This document shows positions 1 through 5,564 of a stretch of 9,570 bases of DNA, in pieces. Under the pieces are notes generated by a model. That model was not told where the DNA came from, did no database searches, and saw nothing but the letters and a program-made list of their open reading frames with translations. The stretch is from assembly GCA_014379045.1 (NCBI GenBank), contig JACMMK010000450.1, positions 1-9,570 of the forward strand. Reading direction: 5' to 3'. The position numbers and the translations under genes were made by a program. Within the stretch, counting starts at the first letter, position 1, and each line of letters begins with the position of its first letter. The stretch comes from Burkholderiales bacterium (GTDB lineage: Bacteria > Pseudomonadota > Gammaproteobacteria > Burkholderiales > CAIKXV01).

Positions 1-1
1 G

Positions 2-196
2 CCACCGACCGAAACACCGACGGTCGCATGGACGGGCAATGCCCGCGGCAGCGCACAGGCGATGGGTCCGACGCAGGTCGCCGGACGCGAAGGCTGCGAG
101 CAGGTGCGCGAGATCGCCGTGATCCAGGGGCAGGAAGTGCGGCAGACCGCGACGTTCTGTCGCGATCCGGGCACCGGCGCGCGCACCCGCGTCTGA
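2..196 (+). CDS. C-terminal part of a probable 17-kDa surface-antigen-like protein (5' end outside window)
   Basis: Reading frame 2 is open from the left edge to TGA at 194-196 and gives 64 visible residues. Two cysteines 21 residues apart (visible residues 32 and 53) bracket a segment rich in Val, Ile, Gln and Gly (REIAVIQGQEVRQTATFCRD). This resembles the C-terminal beta domain of the RT0821/Lpp0805 or 17-kDa surface antigen family, whose members carry a pattern like CREY...V.I.G....GTACR.PDG. The match is by eye only. The final Trp-containing motif of the family is not obvious, since the protein ends GTGARTRV. The next gene starts 7 bases after the stop on the same strand, so the two are probably cotranscribed. 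An ATG at 62 lies in frame, but the frame stays open upstream, so I treat the 5' end as truncated by the window. The coding call is fairly sure; the family call is tentative. Confidence 0.5.
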   Translation, partial: PPTETPTVAWTGNARGSAQAMGPTQVAGREGCEQVREIAVIQGQEVRQTATFCRDPGTGARTRV

Positions 197-203
197 GCGG
201 TCG

Positions 204-911
204 ATGATTGTCTTGCGAGCGTTCCAGCACATGATCACTGCGCGCGCCGGCCTGTCGGTCCTGCTGGTTGCGTGCATCCTCGGGGCGACGCCACCGGCCG
301 GGGCGGTCGATTTCGTTGTGATGGATTATCAGGGTCGGCGCGTGATGCTGATCCGCGACGAAGCGCGGAGCGAGAAGTATCCGCGCGGCGGCATGATCGC
401 GCGCGGCGATGCCCAGCGCTTCGCGCAGGAACTGCAGCGCGCGGGCAAGATCGAAGAAATCCTGTTCGACTCGGGCGGCGGCTCGGAGCCCGACGGCCTC
501 GAACTCGGCCGCCTGATCCGCAAGGCCGGGCTCGCCACGCGCATACCGGCAGGCGCGTCGTGCGCGAGCGCCTGCGCCGATGCGTTCCGCGGCGGCGTCG
601 CGCGCCGGATCGAGAAAGGCGGACGCTACGGCATCCACATGCCGACCATCGCCGGCAATCCGCAGACGGTCCAGAAGATCGCCGGGATCATGGAAAAGGC
701 GCGCGCGCAGGGCAGCGTCGAATCCGCGCAGCGGCTGATCTTCGAGATCGAACAGCTGTCGGCGCAGGCGGCCGCGCGCTGGGCACTGTACGTGATGACG
801 ATGGGCGCGTCGGTACGCATAGTCGACTCGGGTGCGAAGTTTCTTGCGAGCGAGATGAACTGGCTGACACGCGATCAGCTGGTCGATCTGAATGTGGTGA
901 ACGTCGACTGA
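204..911 (+). CDS. Exported ClpP/crotonase-fold protein (COG3904-like predicted periplasmic protein)
   Basis: The 235-residue product begins with a hydrophobic signal-like segment (about residues 13-34, ending PPAGA before VDF), so export to the periplasm is likely. The rest fits the ClpP-like fold of COG3904-type predicted periplasmic proteins. A strand is followed by FDSGGGSEPDGLELGRLIR (residues 88-106), then CASAC (120-124) and GIHMP (143-147). Ser122 and His145 are spaced as the nucleophile and base of ClpP-type serine peptidases; Asp208 is a possible third residue. The C-terminal part (about 181-233) is typical of the family: an Ala-rich helix, a Met-Gly turn, then LTRDQLVDLNVVN. Activity and substrate are unknown for most relatives. 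The start is uncertain: ATG 204 has only a weak upstream GAGCGG, and ATG 231 (residue 10) would also leave a good signal peptide. It lies 7 bp behind the surface-antigen-like gene, suggesting a shared envelope-related transcript. Confidence 0.72.
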   Translation: MIVLRAFQHMITARAGLSVLLVACILGATPPAGAVDFVVMDYQGRRVMLIRDEARSEKYPRGGMIARGDAQRFAQELQRAGKIEEILFDSGGGSEPDGLELGRLIRKAGLATRIPAGASCASACADAFRGGVARRIEKGGRYGIHMPTIAGNPQTVQKIAGIMEKARAQGSVESAQRLIFEIEQLSAQAAARWALYVMTMGASVRIVDSGAKFLASEMNWLTRDQLVDLNVVNVD

Positions 912-1054
912 CGGCGTCGGCCGGAAGCGCGATTGAGCGAAGCGACGAAGGAGCGGGTGCGAGCGGGGGAATGCTGTTGTAGGGGGAGACGGGTGTGCCG
1001 AGCTGGCCTTGGCGGCGTCGGCAATACATCGAGCCGTCCGGTTTGATAGCAAGT

Positions 1055-1060
1055 AGAGGG
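1055..1060 (+). promoter_or_regulatory. Shine-Dalgarno site selecting the GTG start of the cupin gene
   Basis: AGAGGG lies 7 bases before GTG at 1068-1070. No ATG with a comparable site precedes the cupin domain in this frame, so this site fixes the GTG start. The rest of the 156-base gap (912-1067) shows no gene, and I could not pick a convincing promoter in it. Confidence 0.6.
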
Positions 1061-1067
1061 AATCATC

Positions 1068-1607
1068 GTGCCATCGATCAAACACCCCATCGACCCGGCT
1101 TGTGCCGGCGTGTCGCTACAGGATCTGCTCGAGACCCGCGTAGCGCGTTTTGCCGAGATCCCGGGTGACTGGGACGCCTTCGCCGACTCGCAGGTCGAAG
1201 GCCGCCGGCGCGGGCAGCATCGCTTCATTGGCGCCGGAGGCTCGGGCAAGCATGACCCGAACGCGATTCCGGCGGGCGGCTTCACGCTGAGCATCATGCA
1301 GGTGCCCCCGGGCCAGGGCGGCTCTGCCCACACCCATGAGGTCGAGGAAGCGTTCTTCGTGCTCGAGGGCGTGCTCACGGTGTTCTTGGAGGATGCCCAG
1401 GGCAACCGGGTGTCGGCGCGCCTCAACCGCTGGGAGGCAATCTCGTGTCCCGCGGGGGTGCTGCACGGGTTCGAAAACGACGGCGACGTCGACGTCTACA
1501 TGCAGACCTTCATCGGATCGGGCAGGCCGGGCCCGGTCGGGTACGCCGATGATGCGATCTACTCCGAGGAACAGGCGCGCTTGGCGGCGAGGCAGGCTAC
1601 GGCCTGA
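1068..1607 (+). CDS. Cupin-domain protein, single conserved double-stranded beta-helix
   Basis: This is a 179-residue cytosolic protein with no signal peptide. Both cupin signatures are intact. Motif 1 is seen at about residues 82-101 as AHTHEVEEAFFVLEG, giving His88, His90 and Glu94. Motif 2 is seen at about 128-137 as PAGVLHGFEN, giving His133 and Asn137. The three His and one Glu are the usual metal ligands, so a mononuclear Fe, Mn or Ni/Zn site is expected. The roughly 70-residue N-terminal part before the barrel is not a recognised domain. Single-domain cupins of this type include dioxygenases, isomerases and binding proteins; the sequence does not say which. The gene starts with GTG behind AGAGGG and converges on the nitrilase gene with 44 bp between stops. 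The two face each other, so a functional link is only suggested by proximity. Confidence 0.85.
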   Translation: MPSIKHPIDPACAGVSLQDLLETRVARFAEIPGDWDAFADSQVEGRRRGQHRFIGAGGSGKHDPNAIPAGGFTLSIMQVPPGQGGSAHTHEVEEAFFVLEGVLTVFLEDAQGNRVSARLNRWEAISCPAGVLHGFENDGDVDVYMQTFIGSGRPGPVGYADDAIYSEEQARLAARQATA

Positions 1608-1642
1608 GCGGCGCGCGCCCCAACTCGGTCGCTCCGCTGCGC

Positions 1643-1692
1643 TGCTTCCGGCTACTTCGGTTTGGCCAACAGGCCCTGCGCCGCCGGAAGCA
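1643..1692. repeat. 10-bp perfect inverted repeat across the nitrilase stop codon
   Basis: TGCTTCCGGC (1643-1652) and GCCGGAAGCA (1683-1692) are exact inverted copies 30 bases apart. The loop holds a smaller GGCC-AACA-GGCC hairpin. The element sits between convergent genes and covers the nitrilase stop (1652-1654). It could act as a bidirectional terminator or RNA 3'-end structure, but no T-run follows on either strand, so that role is unproven. Confidence 0.4.
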
Positions 1693-2755
1693 ATGATGGC
1701 GCCCGCGACGAAGCGCCGTGGGCGCCGGATCCAATCGCGCGCTCGCCGGGTGCAACAGGAGGGGCGTGCCACGCGGGCTCACCCACATGGGAGACCAGGG
1801 GCTGACTTGTCTGGTTGACCTGCAAATGGAACACGTCGGGTCGGTTGTAGTGCCCGCCGAAGTCGTGCACGAGTCTCGAGCGCACCGTGAGTTCGAGGTC
1901 GATGTCGGCATGGAGGATGCCTTCCCGATCGCCCAGCCAGACATCGGTGATCGCCACGCCGCGCGGATCGACGATGACCGAACCGCCGCTGTGCGCCGGA
2001 TCACGCAACCAGGCGCGATCGGTCTCGGTGGCGGGGAGCCGCCCGGCCATCTCGGGCGTGACGATGCCACACGCGCTGATCACGAAGCACTTGCAGGTGT
2101 AGGCCACGTTGCGTGCCACCAGCAGGCTCATCTCCGGCATATCCGGGAAGCCGGGCGTGGGTTTGAAGTGGTGTGGCCACGAGGCCACGTGGATGCGCGA
2201 GTACTGCGAGGCGATTACCGCCTGGGCGAGCGGATTGGAGTTCTCCCCGCACACCAGCCCGCTGACCGGGCCGAACTCGGAAGGCCAGGTACGCTGGCTG
2301 TCGCCGCCGCCGCCGGTGTGCACGAGTCGCTCGCTCATCGTGGGCATCAGCTTCTGGTGCCTGCCGACTATCGTGCCGGTGCGATCGATGAATACCTGGG
2401 TGTTGTAGAGGGTGCCGGTGGTCGAGGCCCGTCGCTCGGTGACCCCGATCACGACGAACACGCGGGCCGCGGCGGCGGCCGCACAAATCGCCTCGGTCTG
2501 CGGCCCGGGAATCTCCACCGAATTGGCGAACAACGCGGTCGCCATATCCATGCTCTGCCGGCTGAAAGCCGGATGGAAGTAGTACCAGACGGGATGGCCC
2601 GGAATGAAGTTCTCCGCAAAGCCGAGCATGTCCACACCGAGCGCGCCGGCCTCGCCGATGAGCGAACATGCGCGCTCCACGGCCGATTCGCGGTCCAGGA
2701 AAGTCGTGCCGGCTTGGGCGGCCGCCACGCGAAGCCGGGGATAGGTGTCGCCCAT
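1652..2755 (-). CDS. Nitrilase / cyanide-hydratase-branch carbon-nitrogen hydrolase
   Basis: The 367-residue product belongs to the nitrilase superfamily, cytosolic enzymes that hydrolyse nitriles to carboxylate plus ammonia, or to amides. The Glu-Lys-Cys triad is visible: Glu48 (MLGFAENFIPGHP), Lys135 (GRHQKLMPT) and Cys169 (GLVCGENSNPLA). Glu142, in MSER, matches the second catalytic Glu. GHYNRPDVF (301-309) is the conserved late motif of true nitrilases, and the length fits that branch. After the Cys the motif is CGEN rather than the classic CWE. Residues from about 320 form a Pro/Ala/Gly-rich tail of nearly 50 residues, typical of the variable tail that follows the core. The start is well set: AGGAGGG (2760-2766) lies 4 bases before the ATG. 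The gene lies 28 bp downstream of a Bug-type binding protein on the same strand, so the two likely form an operon. Family call is secure; the substrate (aliphatic, aromatic or cyanide-like) is unknown. Confidence 0.9.
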   Translation of the reverse strand: MGDTYPRLRVAAAQAGTTFLDRESAVERACSLIGEAGALGVDMLGFAENFIPGHPVWYYFHPAFSRQSMDMATALFANSVEIPGPQTEAICAAAAAARVFVVIGVTERRASTTGTLYNTQVFIDRTGTIVGRHQKLMPTMSERLVHTGGGGDSQRTWPSEFGPVSGLVCGENSNPLAQAVIASQYSRIHVASWPHHFKPTPGFPDMPEMSLLVARNVAYTCKCFVISACGIVTPEMAGRLPATETDRAWLRDPAHSGGSVIVDPRGVAITDVWLGDREGILHADIDLELTVRSRLVHDFGGHYNRPDVFHLQVNQTSQPLVSHVGEPAWHAPPVAPGERAIGSGAHGASSRAPSLLPAAQGLLAKPK

Positions 2756-2784
2756 GATTCCCTCCTGCTAACCGGAAGGCGCGT

Positions 2785-3765
2785 TTACTGGACCGAGATC
2801 TTGGCGTCCCGGATGATCGGCCCGAGCCGGCGCAGGTCATCGCTGATCGCCTGGCCCAGCTGCTCGGGCGTGGAGGTGGTATTCACCAGTCCCATCGCGC
2901 TGACGCGATCCATGACCGTGGGCTGCCGCATGATGCGCACGATCTCGGTGTTGAGCCGGGTCACCACGTCGGCCGGTGCGCCCGCGGTGCTCACCACCGC
3001 ATAGAAGCCGTTGACCATGGTCATGTCCGGGAAGCCCAGTTCGCCCAGCGTGGGCACCGAGGGTAGCGAGGGCAGGCGTGCCGGCCCCACCACGGCAAGC
3101 GCCTTCACCTTGCCCGCGTGGACATGCGGCACCGAGGTGGCGGAGTCGAACATGTAGTCCACCTGCCCTGCCAGCAGCGCGTTCAATGCCGGCGCGATTC
3201 CGCTGAAGGGAACGTGCAGCGCGCTGGTACTCGTCTGCATTCCGAACAGGATGCCCGCCAGCTGCGGATTGGTCCCGTTGCCCGACGAGCCGTATTTGAG
3301 ATTGCCCGGCTGCGCCTTCAGCAGGTCCACGAACTCCTTCACCGTGCTGACCGCATGGCGCGGATGCACGGCCAGGATCAGGTTCAGGCGTGCCGGCATC
3401 ACGATCGGGGTGAAGCTCTTGACCGAATCGAACGGGACGCTCTTGTAGACATGCGGATTCACGGTGAGGGTGCTCGAACTGCTGATCATCAGCGTGTGCC
3501 CGTCGGGCGCTGCGCGCGCGACAGACTCGCCGGCGACATTGCCGCCCGCGCCCGGGCGATTGACCACCAGCACCGGCTGGCCCAGCGCCGGACCGAGGTC
3601 GGCGGCAATCAGTCGCGCAACCGCATCGATCGACCCGCCCGCCGTCACCGTCACCACCAGGTTGAGCGGTCGCGCGGGGAAGCCCTGCGCTGCGAGCTGC
3701 GTCGGCATCAGGCTGGTGGCGAGGACGACGAGGGCGAATGCCGGTGATGGGACACGGAAGGTCAT
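2785..3765 (-). CDS. Bug/TctC-family periplasmic solute-binding receptor (copy 1, next to nitrilase)
   Basis: The 326-residue protein has a signal peptide at about residues 1-26 (hydrophobic core ALVVLATSLM, ending LAAQ). It then shows the Bug/TctC series in order: FPARPLNLVVTVTAGGSID (29-47), VNRPGAGGN (68-76) with VAGE, AAPDGHTLM (85-93), YGSSGNGT (158-165), LHVPFSG and an AGQVDYMFD segment. Length and order are standard for extracytoplasmic receptors of tripartite tricarboxylate transporters, which bind carboxylates or related small molecules. No TctA or TctB membrane subunit is in the window, so it is an orphan receptor here, as most Bug proteins are. The ATG is preceded by a modest GAGAA about 9 bases upstream. 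It is the first gene of a probable two-gene operon with the nitrilase, which hints that its ligand may be a nitrile or the matching acid (inference). A decayed copy of its 3' end lies about 135 bp upstream of its start. Confidence 0.9.
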   Translation of the reverse strand: MTFRVPSPAFALVVLATSLMPTQLAAQGFPARPLNLVVTVTAGGSIDAVARLIAADLGPALGQPVLVVNRPGAGGNVAGESVARAAPDGHTLMISSSSTLTVNPHVYKSVPFDSVKSFTPIVMPARLNLILAVHPRHAVSTVKEFVDLLKAQPGNLKYGSSGNGTNPQLAGILFGMQTSTSALHVPFSGIAPALNALLAGQVDYMFDSATSVPHVHAGKVKALAVVGPARLPSLPSVPTLGELGFPDMTMVNGFYAVVSTAGAPADVVTRLNTEIVRIMRQPTVMDRVSAMGLVNTTSTPEQLGQAISDDLRRLGPIIRDAKISVQ

Positions 3766-3841
3766 GGTCAGTGCTTCTCGGGGTCGATTCGCTTGGCAGG
3801 GGCGCCTGCGCGCCGAGAAAAAATCCGGGCGGAGGTGGCAT

Positions 3842-3875
3842 GGTACGGACAGGCGCGTCCTTTACACGATGTACC
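3842..3875 (-). promoter_or_regulatory. Structured leader upstream of Bug copy 1 (nested inverted repeat)
   Basis: Outer arms GGTAC (3842-3846) and GTACC (3871-3875) enclose inner arms GGAC (3847-3850) and GTCC (3857-3860), with a 10-base bulge on one side. It lies 77-110 bp before the Bug start on its coding strand. It could be an operator or an RNA fold in the leader. The stems are short, so the call is weak, and I could not identify convincing -35/-10 boxes here. Confidence 0.25.
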
Positions 3876-3899
3876 GGGAGCAAACTTTACGCCAGTGGG

Positions 3900-3960
3900 T
3901 GGCGTCCCGGATGATCGGCCCGAGCCGGCGCAGTCATCGCAGATCGCCTGTCCCAACTAC
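3900..3960 (-). pseudogene. Relic of the 3' end of a Bug-family gene
   Basis: This stretch repeats 2802-2863, the 3' coding end of Bug copy 1. The first 33 bases are identical (3900-3932 against 2802-2834). Over 62 aligned columns I count 57 identities, four substitutions and one deleted base. On the minus strand it reads GQAI-C-DD in the Bug frame, then shifts because one C is missing, so it cannot encode the normal LRRLGPIIRDA end. The Bug CAG (Gln) codon corresponds to TAG, which also serves as the stop of the adjoining flavin reductase. No further Bug homology is visible on either side. It is best read as the remnant of a duplication or of recombination between two Bug genes. Confidence 0.8.
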
Positions 3961-4478
3961 GACGCCGGATCGTCCGCCGCGATCTGATCGCGTTCCGTCA
4001 TGCGCCGGTAGTGCGCATCGGCGTAGAGCAACGGCGAACCCTCGTTGACGGCGACGCTCTCCACATGGCCGATGAACACGAAGTGCGTCGACAGTTCGGT
4101 CTCGTGGATGAGCGTGCAGTCGAGCGCGATCATGCCGTGATCGAGCACCGGCGCGCCGGTGGCGAGCGTCTTCCACTGGTCGCACGCGAAGCGGTCGTTG
4201 CGCCAGCGTTCAACCCGTCCGGCAAAACTGTCGGCGACATGCCGATGCACGCGATCGAGCACGTTGACGCAGAACACCCGGTTCGCGCGGATCGCGGCCG
4301 CCGCAGGACCGCTCTTGCCGACGCAGGCGAGCATCTGCGGCGGGTCGGCGGTCGCGGTACAGAATGAACTGACGGTGACCCCGACGCGCCCGCCCGGCCC
4401 GTCCGTGGTGACCACCGACACCGCCGTGGCGGCGCGGCGCATCGCAAGCTTGAACAGGTTCGGGTCGAACTGGGACAT
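3957..4478 (-). CDS. Flavin reductase (FMN/FAD-dependent, small component of a two-component monooxygenase type)
   Basis: The 173-residue product fits the flavin reductase-like FMN-binding domain. Such enzymes use NAD(P)H to supply reduced flavin to a separate oxygenase (the HpaC or nitrilotriacetate monooxygenase component B type). Visible family features are FKLAMRRAATAVSVVTT near the N-terminus, GVTVSSFCTATADPPQML (33-50), CVGKSGPAAAAIR, FCVNVL (69-74) and a late HYRRM (156-160) where relatives have GRYRRL. The frame is open further upstream, but that extension has no family similarity and overlaps the divergent Bug gene, so I start at the ATG ending at 4478. No clear Shine-Dalgarno site is seen there. 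No oxygenase gene lies in the window. The C-terminus ends in DDPAS at a TAG lying inside the Bug relic, so the natural end may have been altered by the rearrangement. Family is confident; the partner is unknown. Confidence 0.85.
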   Translation of the reverse strand: MSQFDPNLFKLAMRRAATAVSVVTTDGPGGRVGVTVSSFCTATADPPQMLACVGKSGPAAAAIRANRVFCVNVLDRVHRHVADSFAGRVERWRNDRFACDQWKTLATGAPVLDHGMIALDCTLIHETELSTHFVFIGHVESVAVNEGSPLLYADAHYRRMTERDQIAADDPAS

Positions 4479-4499
4479 CTGACGGTCGGCGCTGACGTT

Positions 4500-4513
4500 C
4501 TTCGGTATCGAAG
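4500..4513. promoter_or_regulatory. Perfect 14-bp dyad in the divergent flavin reductase/Bug intergenic region
   Basis: CTTCG-GTAT-CGAAG is a perfect inverted repeat with a 4-base centre. It sits in the 91-bp gap between the divergent starts (4478 and 4570), 22 bases before the reductase start. Size and position fit a regulator operator, but a 5-bp arm can arise by chance. TTGCAA at 4525-4530 is palindromic and could serve as a -35 box on either strand; I found no convincing -10 partner. Confidence 0.3.
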
Positions 4514-4558
4514 TGGCACTGAACTTGCAATCGGGGCTCGATGATAAAGCAAGCCACC

Positions 4559-4562
4559 GGAG
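4559..4562 (+). promoter_or_regulatory. Shine-Dalgarno site selecting the start of Bug copy 2
   Basis: GGAG lies 7 bases before ATG 4570, which begins directly with a signal peptide. An in-frame GTG at 4513 would add 19 polar residues ahead of the signal sequence and has no ribosome site, so ATG 4570 is preferred. Confidence 0.6.
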
Positions 4563-4569
4563 TCCTTCG

Positions 4570-5559
4570 ATGAACCGTCTCGTCGCCCCTCGTTTCCCGT
4601 GTGCACTCGTGCTCGCGGCCTGCCTGTTGGGCACCGTCGGCAGCGCCATCGCGCAGGCCTGGCCGGCAAAACCGATCCGCGTCCTGGTCGGCTTCGCGCC
4701 GGGGGGCTCGGTGGACCTGACCGCACGCATCCTGAGCGCGCCGATCGGCGAAGCGCTCGGTACCCCGCTCATCGTCGAGAACCGACCCGGGGCGTCGGGC
4801 AATATTGCCGGCGAAGCCGCAGCCAAGGCCGCCCCCGACGGGTACACGACGATGATGTCGAGTGGCGGCCCGCTCGCTGCGAACAGAGCGGTGATCGCCA
4901 ACATGAGCTTCGATCCGCAGCGCGACTTCGCCGGCATCACGCTCGCCGCGTTTCAGGCGAACATCGTCGTCGTCAATCCGCGCGTGCCGGCGAAGACGGT
5001 CGCCGATCTGATCCGTATCGCGAAATCAGCCCCGAACAAGCTGAGCTATGGCTCCGCCGGCGTCGGCAGCGTCCAGCACCTGTCGACCGAGATGTTCCGC
5101 GCGCTGACCGGCGCGCAAATGGTGCATGTACCGTACAAGGGTGGTGCGCCGGCGGTCGCCGACCTGGTCGCCGGCCACATCGACGTGATGTTCGACACGA
5201 TCTCGACGTCGATCCGGTTCGTGCAGGACGGCAAGCTGCGCGCGCTCGCGGTCACCCCGATGACCCGCGCCGCGATGCTGCCGAGCCTGCCGACGGTCGA
5301 CGAGTCCGGGTTAAAGGGCTACGAGTTCCGTGGGTGGATCGGACTCGTCGCGCCGACGAAGACGCCGGCGCCGGTCATCAGCCGGTTGCACGCCGAGACG
5401 ACGCGGGCGCTCGGCCTGCCCGACGTGCAGAAGCGATTCGCCGAGCTCGGCTTCGACGCGCCGGCACCCATGGCGCCGGCGCAGTTCGACGCGTTCATGC
5501 GCGACGAGGCGACGAAGTATGTCGAGCTGGTGAAGAAGGCCGGCATCAAGCCCGAGTAG
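4570..5559 (+). CDS. Bug/TctC-family periplasmic solute-binding receptor (copy 2)
   Basis: The product is 329 residues from ATG 4570. Residues 1-28 form a signal peptide (core CALVLAACLLGTVG, cut near SAIA-QAWP). The Bug series follows: WPAKPIRVLVGFAPGGSVD (31-49), ENRPGASGN (70-78) with IAGE, AAPDGYTTM, LSYGSAGVGS, MVHVPYKGGAPAVADL, AGHIDVMFD, GKLRALAV and a C-terminal KKAGIKPE. These are textbook positions for the extracytoplasmic receptor of tripartite tricarboxylate transport systems. It differs clearly from copy 1 and is not a recent duplicate of it. No membrane subunits are nearby. It diverges from the flavin reductase and converges on the acyl-CoA dehydrogenase gene, with 5 bp between stops. 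The neighbouring dicarboxylyl-CoA-type enzymes make a dicarboxylate a reasonable ligand guess (inference only). Confidence 0.93.
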   Translation: MNRLVAPRFPCALVLAACLLGTVGSAIAQAWPAKPIRVLVGFAPGGSVDLTARILSAPIGEALGTPLIVENRPGASGNIAGEAAAKAAPDGYTTMMSSGGPLAANRAVIANMSFDPQRDFAGITLAAFQANIVVVNPRVPAKTVADLIRIAKSAPNKLSYGSAGVGSVQHLSTEMFRALTGAQMVHVPYKGGAPAVADLVAGHIDVMFDTISTSIRFVQDGKLRALAVTPMTRAAMLPSLPTVDESGLKGYEFRGWIGLVAPTKTPAPVISRLHAETTRALGLPDVQKRFAELGFDAPAPMAPAQFDAFMRDEATKYVELVKKAGIKPE

Positions 5560-5564
5560 ACGGC

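Noticed and set aside
912..1067. Gap before the cupin gene examined for a small gene, RNA or mobile remnant
   Set aside because: No start with a ribosome site leads to a plausible peptide, no stable hairpin with a T-run is seen, and no terminal repeats are present.
1718..3004. A plus-strand open frame (428 residues) opposite the nitrilase and the end of Bug copy 1
   Set aside because: It crosses two well-supported antisense genes and shows no domain; it is a composition artefact.
1068..3765. The cupin-nitrilase-Bug block as horizontally acquired DNA of different codon use
   Set aside because: By eye the alanine codons lean a little more to GCC in the cupin gene, but the Bug gene does not differ clearly from the rest. 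I have no computed statistic, no flanking integrase and no tRNA.
3801..3820. GGCGC-CTGC-GCGCC hairpin followed by an A-rich stretch, considered as a terminator
   Set aside because: On the plus strand A's follow rather than T's, and no plus-strand gene ends there. On the minus strand the T's precede the stem inside the Bug leader.
4513..4569. GTG start adding 19 residues to Bug copy 2
   Set aside because: It would place polar residues before the signal peptide and lacks a ribosome site; ATG 4570 has GGAG 7 bases upstream.
4479..4940. A 154-residue N-terminal extension of the flavin reductase frame
   Set aside because: It overlaps the divergent Bug copy 2 gene, has no flavin reductase similarity and makes the protein twice the usual length.
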